Shown piece after piece: positions 43,885-55,876 of a stretch of DNA of 64,000 nucleotides. The stretch covers positions 1-64,000 of the forward strand of contig NZ_JABGCB010000023.1 in the NCBI RefSeq assembly GCF_013149295.1. The letters run 5' to 3'. Numbering within the stretch: the stretch's first letter is position 1; each line of letters begins with the position of its first letter. The notes beneath the pieces were generated by a model that was not told the DNA's origin, did not search any database, and saw only the letters and a program-made list of their open reading frames with translations. The position numbers and the translations under genes were made by a program. The stretch is from Novosphingobium sp. SG751A. Its GTDB lineage: Bacteria > Pseudomonadota > Alphaproteobacteria > Sphingomonadales > Sphingomonadaceae.

Positions 43885-44829
43885 TCAGTGCAAAGGCTGT
43901 TCGAGGCCGAGACGCCATTGGCCGGGCGTCTGGCCGACATGGGCCTTGAAACGGCGGGAAAAATGGCTGGGGTCGCAAAAGCCCGAACGCCACCCGATTT
44001 CCGACACTGACAATTCGGCAAAGCGCGGGTCCTTCAGCAAGGCGCAGGCGTGTTGCAGGCGCACGGCGAAGAGTTCCTGCACATAGGTCGTGCCCTCCTG
44101 CGCCAGAATCTTGTGCAGATATCGCGGCGAGATCGCCACCTCGGCCGCAACACAGGCGGCGTCGAGTTCATGTTCAAAAAAGCGGTTCTGGATCGCGGTG
44201 CGGATGCGGCGATAAAGCTGGCGCGTGTGGTTCGACAGGCGGCTTTCATTGGCCCCCAGCATCAGCGCCAGCGCCCCGCCGATCTGTTGCGTGCAGAGCC
44301 TGCGCCATGCCTCATCGCCGCGTTCATCGCGGATCGCCTCGGTCAAGGTCGCCTCCAGCACGCCGTGCCACGGATCGCCCGCCCGCACCGGCCGCGCCAC
44401 CGCCGCCTCTGGCGAGGGCAGCCAGCAGCGCACCCATTCGATCGGTAGGCGCGCGACGATATGCTCGGACCCATGCTCGGCCGTCACGCTGTAGGGCTGG
44501 CGATTGTCGAGCAGCACCATGTCGCCCGGCCCCAGATCGACCCGGCGGCCATAATGATCGACCTGCCACGCACCGCTGCGTATCCAGTTGAGGTTGAGAT
44601 GGGGCTGGCGTTCACGCGCCGCCGCCCCTTGCGAACGCACCACGCTATGGGCGCTGCCGATGGAAATTGTGCTGAGTTTGAGCGGGCCAAGATCATGCTG
44701 CTGCATGCTGGCGGCCACGCCCTCGTCCTTGCTGGTAAAGTCCAGCTCAAAGATCGCCTCACAGATCGCCTCGCGCCAGTAAACCAGATGGTTCACTTCG
44801 GCATGGGTGTCGGTGGACCATGAACGCAT
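43885..44829 (-). CDS. AraC-family transcriptional regulator
   Basis: A 314-residue regulator. The N-terminal part (LDLGPGDMVLLDNRQPYSV as part of a FeaR-like AraC-binding domain) senses a ligand. The C-terminal HTH region carries AACVAAEVAISPRYLHKILAQEG and SVSEIGWRSGFCDPSHFSRRFKAHVGQTPGQWR, the standard AraC signature. ATG 44829 has GGAG 8 bases upstream; ATG 44856 is an alternative. It lies 91 bp upstream of the EthD-like/MFS pair and probably activates it. Confidence 0.93.
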   Translation of the reverse strand: MRSWSTDTHAEVNHLVYWREAICEAIFELDFTSKDEGVAASMQQHDLGPLKLSTISIGSAHSVVRSQGAAARERQPHLNLNWIRSGAWQVDHYGRRVDLGPGDMVLLDNRQPYSVTAEHGSEHIVARLPIEWVRCWLPSPEAAVARPVRAGDPWHGVLEATLTEAIRDERGDEAWRRLCTQQIGGALALMLGANESRLSNHTRQLYRRIRTAIQNRFFEHELDAACVAAEVAISPRYLHKILAQEGTTYVQELFAVRLQHACALLKDPRFAELSVSEIGWRSGFCDPSHFSRRFKAHVGQTPGQWRLGLEQPLH

Positions 44830-44930
44830 GGCATTTCTCCCGCAATTTTCCGGCATTTTTGCCTCTATCCTCTACGACCGAGCCTAACGCAGGCCGGATC
44901 TTCTGACAATATATGTTCACATTGGTACAC

Positions 44931-44960
44931 AAAATGACCCCGACAGACATGCTGCCGGGG
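44931..44960 (-). terminator. Rho-independent terminator after the second TonB receptor
   Basis: CCCCGACAG and CTGCCGGGG form a 9-bp stem with one G-T pair around ACATG, followed on the minus strand by TCATTTT. It lies 23 bp after the receptor stop. Confidence 0.8.
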
Positions 44961-44983
44961 CCAAGGGTGGATTATTGCCGGAC

Positions 44984-47755
44984 TCAGAACTTGTGGCTGA
45001 TTTCAAAGGTCCAGATCCGGCCCCAGACATTGTGATTGTTGGTGTCGACCGCATTGGTGCCCGACAGCACGATGGGCGGGGCCTTGTCGGTCAGGTTCTG
45101 CACCCCCAGCGCCAATCGCGTGCCGCTCAGCCAGCGATGACCTTCGCCAAATTCATAGCCCAGATTGCCGTCAAAGGTGGTCCATGCCGGGATCGGCGTA
45201 TCGGGCAATTTCACGCCCGCCACGGTGATCGTGGCATTGTTGAGATAGGCCCCGACATAGGTGGCTGCGACATTGGCGTTAAACCCGTCCTTGCGCCAGG
45301 ACACCGATGCCCGCCCGCGCGAGGACACCTGAAAACCAAACGTATCGAGCGCGTTGAACAGCGCCCCCGTCGGCGTCAGGCTCTTTTGGAGGTTCAGGAT
45401 CTTGGTAAAGCTGCCGTCAAAGGCAAACACGCCCGCCTTGGTCTCCAGACGATAGTTGAGCGTAAAGTCCAGCCCGCTCTGCTTCACATTGCCAAGGTTC
45501 TGTGTGCCGCCATTGACGATGCCGGTCAGTGTGCAGTCATTGATCGTGCTGGGGGTGAACACCGCGTTCTTGTCGTTCAGGAAGGGCAGATAGGCCGGAT
45601 TATAGGTCGCATAATTGCCGTTGACGCAGGTGCTGGGCTGGGGCGCGACGATGAAGTAATCCTTGAACAATTCACGGTTGGCCGGGCTGGAGAGCACCAG
45701 CGCATTGGTGGCCGTCTGGTTGGGCAGGCTTTCGATGCGGTTCTTGTAATTGACGTTGTAATAGGTGACGCCGAATTTCAGATTGGGCGTGAAGGAAGGC
45801 GTCAGATCCAGCCCCAATGACCAGACCGTCGCCGATTCAGGCCGCAGGCCCGCCGTATTGCCCGTACGGTTCAAGACCGCGCTCTGGCCCGTGCTGGACA
45901 GCGTTACGGGCACGGCGGGATCATTGGCACCATTGGCGATATAGACGCGGTTGGTCTGGCCCACCGTGGCCGGATTGCTCTCGATCAGCGTGGGCGCGCG
46001 GAAGGATGTGCCCCAACTGCCGCGCAGCTTGACGCCGCCGGTCGGCTGCCATGTCAGGCCGAATTTGGGATTGGCCGTGGTGCCGAAATCGGAATATTTG
46101 TCCCAACGCACCGCCGCGCTCAGATCCAGCCGGTCAAAGCCGGGGATGCGGTTGGCCGAACCGAACACCGGAATGAACGCCTCGCCATAGGCCGAGGAAA
46201 CATGGCGCCCGCTCTTGGTGCTGCGCGAAACCTGCCACGCGTTTTGCAGGTTGAGCTTGTTTTGCGCCAAGAGCCAGAACCAATATTCGGTATATTCCCC
46301 GCCCACGGCCACCTTGACCGAGCCGGCGGGCAGATCGAACAGCGCACCGCTGATCTTGGTGCCGAAATCGGCGGTGCGGAACTTGGCCTCTTGCAGGAAG
46401 CCGCCGATCAGCATGTCGGCCCCGCTTTGCTGGCCCGCCTGATAGGGGTTGAAGCTGGAATAATAGCTGGGATTGTTGGCGATGACGGCGGCGATGGTGG
46501 TGTTGGCCTGCGGCTGACACACGTTGCACCCGGACGAGAAGCCATAGGAGGCATAGGTCGTCCAGTCGAAGCTCTTGAACACGCGGGTCTTATATTCCAG
46601 CGTGGAGTTGAACGTCTCTTCCTTGTTGCGCTGGGTAAGGTCATAATTGGCGTAATTGAGGCCAAGATTATAGACCAGCGTCTCATTGCCCGTGGTCAGG
46701 CCGGGAATGTACCAGGGGCTGCTGGGGGTCAGGTTGATCGAGATGTTGGGCAGGGCTTCCTGCGCGCGCGCCGAATTTTCGCGGCGGTTGTAATTGACCG
46801 TGCCGCTCAATTCCCCGGCCCCGATGGTCTGATGGGCCTTGAGCAGCACGCTGATCTGTTTGCGGCTGGAAAAGTAATCATACATGTCGGCCGGATCGGC
46901 CAGTGTGGGATTGCCTTTCAGCGCCGTGACCTGCGCGGCGGTGGGCACCGCGCCATTGGTGGCGGGCAGGCCATAGACCGTGCTGCCGATAATCAGCGCG
47001 CCCGGCGTGCCGGGGAAAACCGTGGTGCCGATCAGATTGTTGTTATTGCCGCCAAAGCTGCGCAGATCATTGCGCAGGTAATCGCGCGCGGCGCGCTTCA
47101 CCGGGTCGCGGTCGGTATAGCTGAAGCCCAGCATAAAGCCACCCTCGCTCCAGCGGTGGCCCAGCACGCCTTCAAATGCGCGCTGGTCATAGAGCGTGTG
47201 ATTATAGCGGCCCGTGATCTCCAGCCCTTCATAATCCTTGCGCAGCACATAATTGACCACGCCCGCCACCGCGTCCGACCCGTAAATGGCCGAGGCGCCG
47301 TCGGTGACGACTTCCACCCGCTCGATCGCGGCAAAGGGGATGACCGAAGGATCGGGGATCTGCGAAATCACCCCCTGCGGCGCCCAGCGATGGCCATCGA
47401 ACAGCAGAAGCGTGGCATTGTTGCCAAGGCCGCGCAGGTTGACGCCCTGTTGCCGCCCGCCGGTCGAATTCTGGCTGGTGCCAAGGCTGGAACCTTGCGG
47501 CAATTGGGCAATCAATTGCGCGGTGTCGCGCACCCCGCCGGCCACAAGGCTCGCGCGGTCCATCGTCACCGTGGCGGACCCCACCGGGGCCACGCCCTTG
47601 ATCGCGGTGCCGGTCACGATGATTTCGGCATCCTGCTTGACCGAGGATTCAGCGCCGCCCCTGCCGCTGATATCCTGAGCGTGAGCCGCGCCGGCGGTTG
47701 CCAGAGCGATGCATGAAACGCCAAAGGCCACGCGGCCTAATTGCCCGATCTTCAT
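44984..47755 (-). CDS. TonB-dependent outer-membrane receptor (second)
   Basis: A 923-residue TonB-dependent transporter. It has a signal peptide (VAFGVSCIALATAGAAHAQ), a TonB-box-like DAEIIVTGTAIKG, and a plug with LIAQLPQGSSLGTSQNST, VNLRGLGNNATLLLFDGHR and IERVEVVTDGASAIYGSDAVAGVVNYVLRK (in pieces). The barrel ends in FEISHKF. The large size and the LRGLG-type plug are typical of the sphingomonad/Caulobacter TonB receptors for oligosaccharides. The quinoprotein dehydrogenase and GH43 gene upstream suggest a sugar substrate. Confidence 0.95.
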   Translation of the reverse strand: MKIGQLGRVAFGVSCIALATAGAAHAQDISGRGGAESSVKQDAEIIVTGTAIKGVAPVGSATVTMDRASLVAGGVRDTAQLIAQLPQGSSLGTSQNSTGGRQQGVNLRGLGNNATLLLFDGHRWAPQGVISQIPDPSVIPFAAIERVEVVTDGASAIYGSDAVAGVVNYVLRKDYEGLEITGRYNHTLYDQRAFEGVLGHRWSEGGFMLGFSYTDRDPVKRAARDYLRNDLRSFGGNNNNLIGTTVFPGTPGALIIGSTVYGLPATNGAVPTAAQVTALKGNPTLADPADMYDYFSSRKQISVLLKAHQTIGAGELSGTVNYNRRENSARAQEALPNISINLTPSSPWYIPGLTTGNETLVYNLGLNYANYDLTQRNKEETFNSTLEYKTRVFKSFDWTTYASYGFSSGCNVCQPQANTTIAAVIANNPSYYSSFNPYQAGQQSGADMLIGGFLQEAKFRTADFGTKISGALFDLPAGSVKVAVGGEYTEYWFWLLAQNKLNLQNAWQVSRSTKSGRHVSSAYGEAFIPVFGSANRIPGFDRLDLSAAVRWDKYSDFGTTANPKFGLTWQPTGGVKLRGSWGTSFRAPTLIESNPATVGQTNRVYIANGANDPAVPVTLSSTGQSAVLNRTGNTAGLRPESATVWSLGLDLTPSFTPNLKFGVTYYNVNYKNRIESLPNQTATNALVLSSPANRELFKDYFIVAPQPSTCVNGNYATYNPAYLPFLNDKNAVFTPSTINDCTLTGIVNGGTQNLGNVKQSGLDFTLNYRLETKAGVFAFDGSFTKILNLQKSLTPTGALFNALDTFGFQVSSRGRASVSWRKDGFNANVAATYVGAYLNNATITVAGVKLPDTPIPAWTTFDGNLGYEFGEGHRWLSGTRLALGVQNLTDKAPPIVLSGTNAVDTNNHNVWGRIWTFEISHKF

Positions 47756-47894
47756 CCTGTCCCCCTTGTTGATGTCCGGTTGCTTTGCCGGATTATGATC
47801 CCGGCATACGCCCGCCCGTCCGCCCCGCCCCTAGCTGCGAAGGCCCCAATCTCTGGACTGAGACTGCACAGGCAAGGACCGGGCAGCGGACAGC

Positions 47895-47922
47895 AAAACG
47901 CCCGGCTTTGGGGAGCCGGGCG
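47895..47922 (-). terminator. Rho-independent terminator after the ThuA gene
   Basis: Exact 9-bp arms CGCCCGGCT and AGCCGGGCG around a 6-base loop, followed on the minus strand by TTTT. It lies 18 bp after the ThuA stop and separates that unit from the TonB receptor promoter. Confidence 0.85.
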
Positions 47923-47939
47923 CGGGTGAGAGGAGGAGA

Positions 47940-48851
47940 TTATTTGCCTTTGGGTTTAATCGCTGGCGGCGCAGGCGGGTCCACTTTCGCATCCACCAGC
48001 CCCAGCGCCCAGCGGATGCCCTGATGCGCCATCTCGCGGAATTTGGGGTCGTCCCAAACCTGTTCCTGATGGCCGATGGTCAGATTATAGACGCGGCCCT
48101 TGCCATAGGACTTGGCCCAGACCAGCGGGAAATCATCGTCGCTCCGCGTCTTGCGCTGCTGCGGCGTCATCTTGGCCGGGTCCAGCCGCAGGATCACATG
48201 CGCGTCCTTGCTGGTGAAGGGCATTCGCATCACCGGGAACTGATCGGTATAGGCAAAGCTCTTGGGAAAAACGCCCGCGCCGGGGAAGGCGGGGTCCTCA
48301 TTGATGATCTGCATCGTATCGACGCGAAACTCGCTTTCCATGAAGGCGCCGATCATCTGGGTGAATTCGGGCCATTCGTAATAAGCGACCGTGGCGGCAT
48401 GGCCTGCGATAAAGCCCTTGCCGTCCTGCTTCACGAAAGACAGCAGATCGGCCTTCTGCTGATCGCTCAGCGCTCCTGCCCCGCTGCCCAGATAGAACAC
48501 CGCGTCGAATTGATCGAGATTGCGGGCGTTGACGAATTTGCCCGCATAGCGCGTGCCTTGCCCGACAATCGGGGATTTGGTGATGAGCTGGCTGTCGGTG
48601 CGGATCACGGTGGCCCATTCGCCATGCTCGCGCCCCATCTGCTCGATCACGCCCATCGCGTGGTTGATCGAATCGTGATGCCACCCGGTCTGAACGTCCG
48701 CGATGATCAGCAGCTTCTTCATCCCCGGCCAAGGATCGTTGACCGTCGAGGAGGGCGGCATCATCGGCGGCGGGGCAGGCGCGGGCATCGGCGTTTGGGC
48801 CAGCGCCACGGCGGGAAGCAAACCCGCCAGCAACAACATCTTACGCATCAT
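47940..48851 (-). CDS. Exported ThuA-domain protein
   Basis: A 303-residue protein of the ThuA (trehalose utilisation) family, a glutamine-amidotransferase-like fold. After a signal peptide (MLLLAGLLPAVALAQ) come LLIIADVQTGWHHDSINHAM, FDAVFYLGSGAGALSDQQKADLL, KGFIAGHAATVAYYEWPEFTQMIGAF (in pieces) and PLVWAKSYGKGRVYNLTIGHQEQVW. ATG 48851 has GGGAAG upstream. The gene lies 24 bp after the quinoprotein gene and is likely cotranscribed. ThuA proteins have been linked to sugar oxidation, which fits the dehydrogenase partner. Confidence 0.88.
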   Translation of the reverse strand: MMRKMLLLAGLLPAVALAQTPMPAPAPPPMMPPSSTVNDPWPGMKKLLIIADVQTGWHHDSINHAMGVIEQMGREHGEWATVIRTDSQLITKSPIVGQGTRYAGKFVNARNLDQFDAVFYLGSGAGALSDQQKADLLSFVKQDGKGFIAGHAATVAYYEWPEFTQMIGAFMESEFRVDTMQIINEDPAFPGAGVFPKSFAYTDQFPVMRMPFTSKDAHVILRLDPAKMTPQQRKTRSDDDFPLVWAKSYGKGRVYNLTIGHQEQVWDDPKFREMAHQGIRWALGLVDAKVDPPAPPAIKPKGK

Positions 48852-48874
48852 CGATTCTTCCCTTCTTGGCCCCC

Positions 48875-51100
48875 TTACGGCAACCGATACGCCACCAGCG
48901 TGTCGGACATTTCCGGCCCGCCCACCGCTGTGCCGCCTCCCGCGGCCACCACGACATATTGCTTTCCATCCGCGCCCATATAGGTGATCGGCGTCGAATG
49001 GGCCGAGGCCTCCAGCACAGTCTGCCACAGCAGCTTGCCGGTTTTGGCGTCGAAGGCGCGGAAACGGTGGTCATTGGTGGCGCCGATAAAGACCACCCCG
49101 CCCGCCGTGACGATATTGCCGCCAATGTTGGGCGCGCCCGTGTTCAGCCCCGCCTTGCCCAGCGCCTCGGTGATGCCCAAAGGCACGCGCCATGCGATGC
49201 TGCGTTTGGCCACATCAACCGCCACCAATTCACCCCAAGGCGTTGCGCCGCAGGTCAGGTTCACGCCATTGGCCGTATAGGTGAAACCCTGAGGCGGGCG
49301 CGGGCCGGTGGGGCGTGGCGGGGGAGGGCCGGCGGGCACATTGCGGTTCATCATCGCCACACCGGCCCCGGCCGCAACCTTGGGGCGATAAACGGGACGG
49401 TTCTGCACATTGACGAAATAATAGCCCAGCGGCGCCGAATAGCTGCCCCCGCCCCAATTCGGCCCGCCCACCGGGCTGGGATAGGTCAGCGTGGCATGCG
49501 CGCTGCTCTGGCGCGGGGCATAGAGGTCGCCCACCACGATGCCGTTCTTGTCCCAGAAATCGGTGCAGGCGGCCTTCATGCCGGGGAGCAGGTCGGGGAT
49601 CTCCTCACGCTTCATCGTGATCCGCGCAATCGGGCCGGGCGCATCGGGGAAAGGCTGGGTCGGCCAGACTTCATCGGTCGGCTCATCCGCGCGGGGCGTA
49701 GGTTTTTCGGTAAAGCCGTTGAGCGGCTCGCCCGTCACCCGGTCGAACATGTAGAACAGCCCATGCTTGCCCGTCAGCATCACGGCGGGCACCTTCTTGC
49801 CCCCCTGCATCACATCGGCCAGCAGCGGCGGCGTGGGCGAATCCCAGTCCCAGATGTCGTGATGGGTCAATTGGTGATGCCACAGCAGCTTGCCCGTGGC
49901 CGCGTCCAGCGCCAGCAGCGTGTCGGAATAAAGCTGAGGCCCCTTCGCGCCCGAATTGGCATCGCCTGTGGGCGCGTAAAGAATGCCGCGCTCCTCGTCG
50001 ATCGCCATGGTGGACCATACATTGGCCCCCGATGTGTCGCGCCATTCATCCCCAACCCAAGTCTCGTGATTGGCCTCGCCCGGTTCGGGGATGACATGGA
50101 ACGCCCAGACCTGACGCCCGGTGCGCGCGTCAAAGGCGCGGATGTCGCCGCGCGGCTGGGGCGGGCCGCCCTCGCCCGGACGCGCGCCGGTGATGATGAG
50201 GTCGCGCCAGATCGTGACGGGATTGGGAATGGTGAAGGTGGACCGGCGCGATTCGCCCACGATTTCCGAGGCGACACCAATATAGGCGTCGATCACCCCG
50301 CTCCGGCCAAAGCCCTTCGCGCTCTGACCGGTGGTGACGTCCACCGCCATCAGATAGCCCTCATCGGTGCCGAAGATCAGGCGCGGGGCGGTCTTGGCGT
50401 CGCCGGGCCAATAGGCGATGCCGCGCCCGTGGATGCCCTTGGGGCTTTCATATTTCCAGATCACCTCGCCGGTTTCGGGGCGGATGGCGGTGATGCTGGC
50501 CTTGAGGTCGGGCTTCAAGGGCGTGGCGGGCGTCGAAATATACATCACCCCGCCGATCAGCAGCGGCGTCACCTCGAACCGCGAATCCAGCCCCTGATCG
50601 CCCGCCTTGCTGGGGCCGGTGCCATAGCGGAAGGTCCATGCCGGTTGCAGCTTGCCCACATTCTTCGTGTTGATCTGGGCAAGAGCCGAGAAATTGCCAT
50701 TGTCCCCGCCGCCGCCATAGGCAGGCCATTGGTTGGCCCCGGTGGGCCGGGGATAAAGCACTTTGGCCTCGCCAGTCGCCACGGGCATAGGGGCGCCCAT
50801 GCCGCCCTCCTTGGCCTGATAATGGGCCAGCAGATAGGAGCGCACCGCCGTCTCGTCCGCAGGGGTGATGATCAGCCCCTGCTTCTTCATCTTGGCCAGC
50901 GTTTCGTCCCAATCAGCAGCCGATTTCGGCTTGGCGGTCACGGTGCCGATGGCGTGGCATTTGCTGCAATTGGCGGCAAATTCGGCGCGGCCCGGCCCCT
51001 GCGGCAGGCGCGCGATCCAGTCCTCGCCCGTTTGAGCAAGAGCATTGGCCGCGGTAATGGCCAACACGCTGACCATCGCGCCAAACAGGCTCCGTTTCAT
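48875..51100 (-). CDS. PQQ-type quinohemoprotein dehydrogenase with N-terminal cytochrome c
   Basis: A 741-residue exported oxidoreductase. A signal peptide leads to a cytochrome c domain with CSKCH (Cys45, Cys48, His49). An eight-bladed propeller of the glucose/alcohol dehydrogenase type follows (QWPAYGGGGDNGNFSAL, GDIRAFDARTGRQVWAFHVIPEPGE in pieces, HHDIWDWDSPTPPLL, GGNIVTAGGVVFIGATNDHRFRAFDAKTGKLLW in pieces). Heme is usually C-terminal in quinohemoproteins, so this order is less common. It probably oxidises a sugar or alcohol in the periplasm, passing electrons to the respiratory chain. ATG 51100 has GGGAGAAG upstream. Confidence 0.9.
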   Translation of the reverse strand: MKRSLFGAMVSVLAITAANALAQTGEDWIARLPQGPGRAEFAANCSKCHAIGTVTAKPKSAADWDETLAKMKKQGLIITPADETAVRSYLLAHYQAKEGGMGAPMPVATGEAKVLYPRPTGANQWPAYGGGGDNGNFSALAQINTKNVGKLQPAWTFRYGTGPSKAGDQGLDSRFEVTPLLIGGVMYISTPATPLKPDLKASITAIRPETGEVIWKYESPKGIHGRGIAYWPGDAKTAPRLIFGTDEGYLMAVDVTTGQSAKGFGRSGVIDAYIGVASEIVGESRRSTFTIPNPVTIWRDLIITGARPGEGGPPQPRGDIRAFDARTGRQVWAFHVIPEPGEANHETWVGDEWRDTSGANVWSTMAIDEERGILYAPTGDANSGAKGPQLYSDTLLALDAATGKLLWHHQLTHHDIWDWDSPTPPLLADVMQGGKKVPAVMLTGKHGLFYMFDRVTGEPLNGFTEKPTPRADEPTDEVWPTQPFPDAPGPIARITMKREEIPDLLPGMKAACTDFWDKNGIVVGDLYAPRQSSAHATLTYPSPVGGPNWGGGSYSAPLGYYFVNVQNRPVYRPKVAAGAGVAMMNRNVPAGPPPPRPTGPRPPQGFTYTANGVNLTCGATPWGELVAVDVAKRSIAWRVPLGITEALGKAGLNTGAPNIGGNIVTAGGVVFIGATNDHRFRAFDAKTGKLLWQTVLEASAHSTPITYMGADGKQYVVVAAGGGTAVGGPEMSDTLVAYRLP

Positions 51101-51151
51101 TCTCTTCTCCCGCATCACGCTTCTTTTGCGTCTATGGGGATTAGAGGGCAA

Positions 51152-51177
51152 AGCGCCAGCGGTCGCTGGCTGGCGCT
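51152..51177. repeat. Inverted repeat between GH43 and quinoprotein genes
   Basis: AGCGCCAG and CTGGCGCT are exact 8-bp arms around a self-complementary 10-base loop. It lies 52 bp upstream of the quinoprotein start and 55 bp after the GH43 stop. A terminator for GH43 or an operator for the quinoprotein gene are both possible; no T-run follows. Confidence 0.4.
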
Positions 51178-51231
51178 GCACCAGATCCTTGCCTGCGGAG
51201 GAATTAGAGGGCCTAGGGCGGAGTTGCCCTC

Positions 51232-52884
51232 CTAGCCCATGGCGCGGAAGCGATAATCCGTAAACCGCACCGCCCCCTTGCCGCTGGCATAGAGCGCCGG
51301 GCGCAGCGATGAAAGATCATCAACCGTATTGGCCTGATAGCCCGACACTTCGCTGCGGACGCCGTGGCGGGTCCAGTTCTTGCCATCCACGCTGTAATAG
51401 AACGTGACGATCTGGCGATCATTGACGATTTTGAGATGCAGCTTGCTCACCTTGGGCGCCGGTTCCTGCCAATAGCTGGCGCGCCCGCCGCGCCACGAGA
51501 TCATACTTTGCCCATCAATGCCCATGCCCAGAAACAGCCGGTCATCATAGAACAGCAGCAGGCCGCCCTGCGCGCCGGGTGCCACATCCACGATCACGCT
51601 GATCTCATAGGCATGGTCGCCCACCGTCTGGGTCAGCGGCGAGCAATCGGCCGGGCCGGTGCCCTTGGCCTCCAGCGTCAACACGCCCTGCCCTGAACTA
51701 TTGGCGCCCACTTTCGCCCGGCGCTGCTCCCCCGGCGCGGCGCCGTAAAAGCTCCAGCGCGTGCCAAAGGCAGGCCGCGTGAAATCATCGCTGCGGGTAA
51801 AACCGCCATGCGCGCCCGCCCGGCCCGTCGGCATCGGCATGGCCAGCGACAGATCGCCTCCCAACGCGCGCGGCCAGCCATCGGCGTCCCATGCCAAAGG
51901 CTCCAGCAAGGTCTGACGGCCCAGCGAGCGGTAGTCCTTCTCATAGCCGTGATAGACCATGTACCATGCGCCTTTTGGCCCCTCTATCATCGTGGCATGA
52001 CCGCGCGACCACCATGCCTCCTTGTCGCTATGCGTGCGGACAATGGGGTTATGCGGGCAATTGACCCAAGGCCCCTTGGCCGATTTCGAGCGGGCGATGA
52101 TGACCATATGGCTGGTGGCCGGGCCCGCCGTGCCGCCCACCGCCGAGACCAGATAGAACCATTCGCCCCGCCGAAACAATTTCGGCCCCTCCAGCGAATA
52201 GCCCTCGGTCACCCATTCATCGGGGTAATGCCAGCCATCATAGGCCGGCTCGACCGGGCCGATGGTGGACAGGCCATCGTCAGCCAGCGCCACCCGGTTC
52301 ACCCCCGAAAGGTAAAGGTAACGCTTGCCATCCTCGCCCACCACATGGCCCGGATCGATCAGGCCATAGATTTTCAGATCAACCGGATCGCTCCACGGCC
52401 CGGCCATGCTGTCGGCATGAATGACATAGATATTGGCGAAACTGTGCAGATCCTTGGCCCACGGGGCCTTCATGAAGGGGATGTAGATATAGTAGCGGCC
52501 ATTATGCTTGGCGATGTCCACGGCAAAGACCGTGCCCAGCGGCTTTTCCAGCGCGGGACCGACCGGGCGCCAGTTCACCAGATCGCGCGAATGCCAGATG
52601 ATGAGGCCGGGGGCCGCGTCAAAGCTGGAATGGGTCATGTAATAATCCTCGCCGTCCTTGAGGATCGCGGGATCGGCATAATCGCCCGGCATGATCGGAT
52701 TGCGATACCAGCCATTGCCCAGATCGGCGCGGCGTTCGCCCTCGGGGCCGGTGGCGCGGGTGGCGGGGCGCAGTTTGGTCATCGACGGGGCGGCCAGCAC
52801 GGGAACGGCGGGCAGCGCGGCCCCCATGGCGACCCCAAGCGGGCCGGCGGCAAGGCTTTCCAATGCAGAACGTCGCGTAACCAT
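51232..52884 (-). CDS. Exported GH43 glycosidase (xylosidase/arabinosidase type)
   Basis: A 550-residue glycoside hydrolase family 43 enzyme. MVTRRSALESLAAGPLGVAMG looks like a Tat signal. The five-bladed catalytic domain starts with NPIMPGDYADPAIL (general base Asp), with LIDPGHVVGEDGKRYLYLSG and WVTEGYSLEGPKLFRR (general acid Glu). The C-terminal beta-sandwich (SDDFTRPAFGTRWSF ... QGGLLLFYDDRLFLGMG) is that of XynB-type enzymes. It likely trims xylose or arabinose from plant oligosaccharides in the periplasm. A palindrome lies 25 bp before the ATG. Confidence 0.93.
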   Translation of the reverse strand: MVTRRSALESLAAGPLGVAMGAALPAVPVLAAPSMTKLRPATRATGPEGERRADLGNGWYRNPIMPGDYADPAILKDGEDYYMTHSSFDAAPGLIIWHSRDLVNWRPVGPALEKPLGTVFAVDIAKHNGRYYIYIPFMKAPWAKDLHSFANIYVIHADSMAGPWSDPVDLKIYGLIDPGHVVGEDGKRYLYLSGVNRVALADDGLSTIGPVEPAYDGWHYPDEWVTEGYSLEGPKLFRRGEWFYLVSAVGGTAGPATSHMVIIARSKSAKGPWVNCPHNPIVRTHSDKEAWWSRGHATMIEGPKGAWYMVYHGYEKDYRSLGRQTLLEPLAWDADGWPRALGGDLSLAMPMPTGRAGAHGGFTRSDDFTRPAFGTRWSFYGAAPGEQRRAKVGANSSGQGVLTLEAKGTGPADCSPLTQTVGDHAYEISVIVDVAPGAQGGLLLFYDDRLFLGMGIDGQSMISWRGGRASYWQEPAPKVSKLHLKIVNDRQIVTFYYSVDGKNWTRHGVRSEVSGYQANTVDDLSSLRPALYASGKGAVRFTDYRFRAMG

Positions 52885-52908
52885 GTCATCCCCTCGGTCT
52901 ATTTTAGA

Positions 52909-52932
52909 ACCATAGTTCTATTAAACTATGGT
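52909..52932. promoter_or_regulatory. Palindrome before the GH43 gene
   Basis: ACCATAGTT and AACTATGGT are exact 9-bp arms around CTATTA, 25 bp upstream of the GH43 start and 30 bp after the cueR stop. A second overlapping repeat, AGAAC-CATA-GTTCT, begins at 52906. The AT-rich symmetric form looks like a repressor or activator site; a weak cueR terminator is the alternative. Confidence 0.5.
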
Positions 52933-52961
52933 AGCGGTAGCAAGGGGAAAAGGAAATCGCC

Positions 52962-53413
52962 CTATCCGCGCCGGTTGGCAATCGCCCTCTCGCGCAGCCG
53001 GGCCTGAGCATCGGGGCGAACCGCAACCCCCGGCTCCTCCAGATCGGCCAGAATCGGGCAATCGGGCCGATCATCCCCCGCGCAGCACCCGATCAGGGTC
53101 TGAAGCGTGCTGCGCATTTCCTCCATCGCGGCGATGCGCACGCTCAATTCCTCGACATGGGCCGCCGCGATGCGTTTGACGTCCGCGCTGTGGCGCGAAC
53201 GGTCCCGCCACAGGCCCAGCAATTCGTGGATCTCCGCCACGGCAAAGCCCATGTCGCGCGCGCGGCGGATAAAGCGCAGGTTGTGGACATCGGCGGGCGA
53301 GTAATCGCGGTATCCCGATGTGCGCCGCTCGGCCTTGGGGATCAGTCCGGTCGCCTCATAGTAACGGATCATCTTGGCCGAAACGCCCGATGCCTTTGCC
53401 GCCTCGCCAATAT

Positions 53414-53417
<4 letters not shown>
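52962..53417 (-). CDS. cueR: CueR copper-responsive MerR-family regulator
   Basis: A 151-residue MerR-type activator. The N-terminal HTH MNIGEAAKASGVSAKMIRYYEATGLIP is standard. The metal-binding loop has Cys112 and Cys120 (GCCAGDDRPDCPIL), the same positions as Cu(I)-binding Cys112 and Cys120 of E. coli CueR. An adjacent Cys111 is also present. Its ATG overlaps the copA stop as ATGA, so regulator and pump are cotranscribed, with copA first. The operon promoter carries a matching long-spacer site. Confidence 0.95.
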
Positions 53418-55876
<2,459 letters not shown>

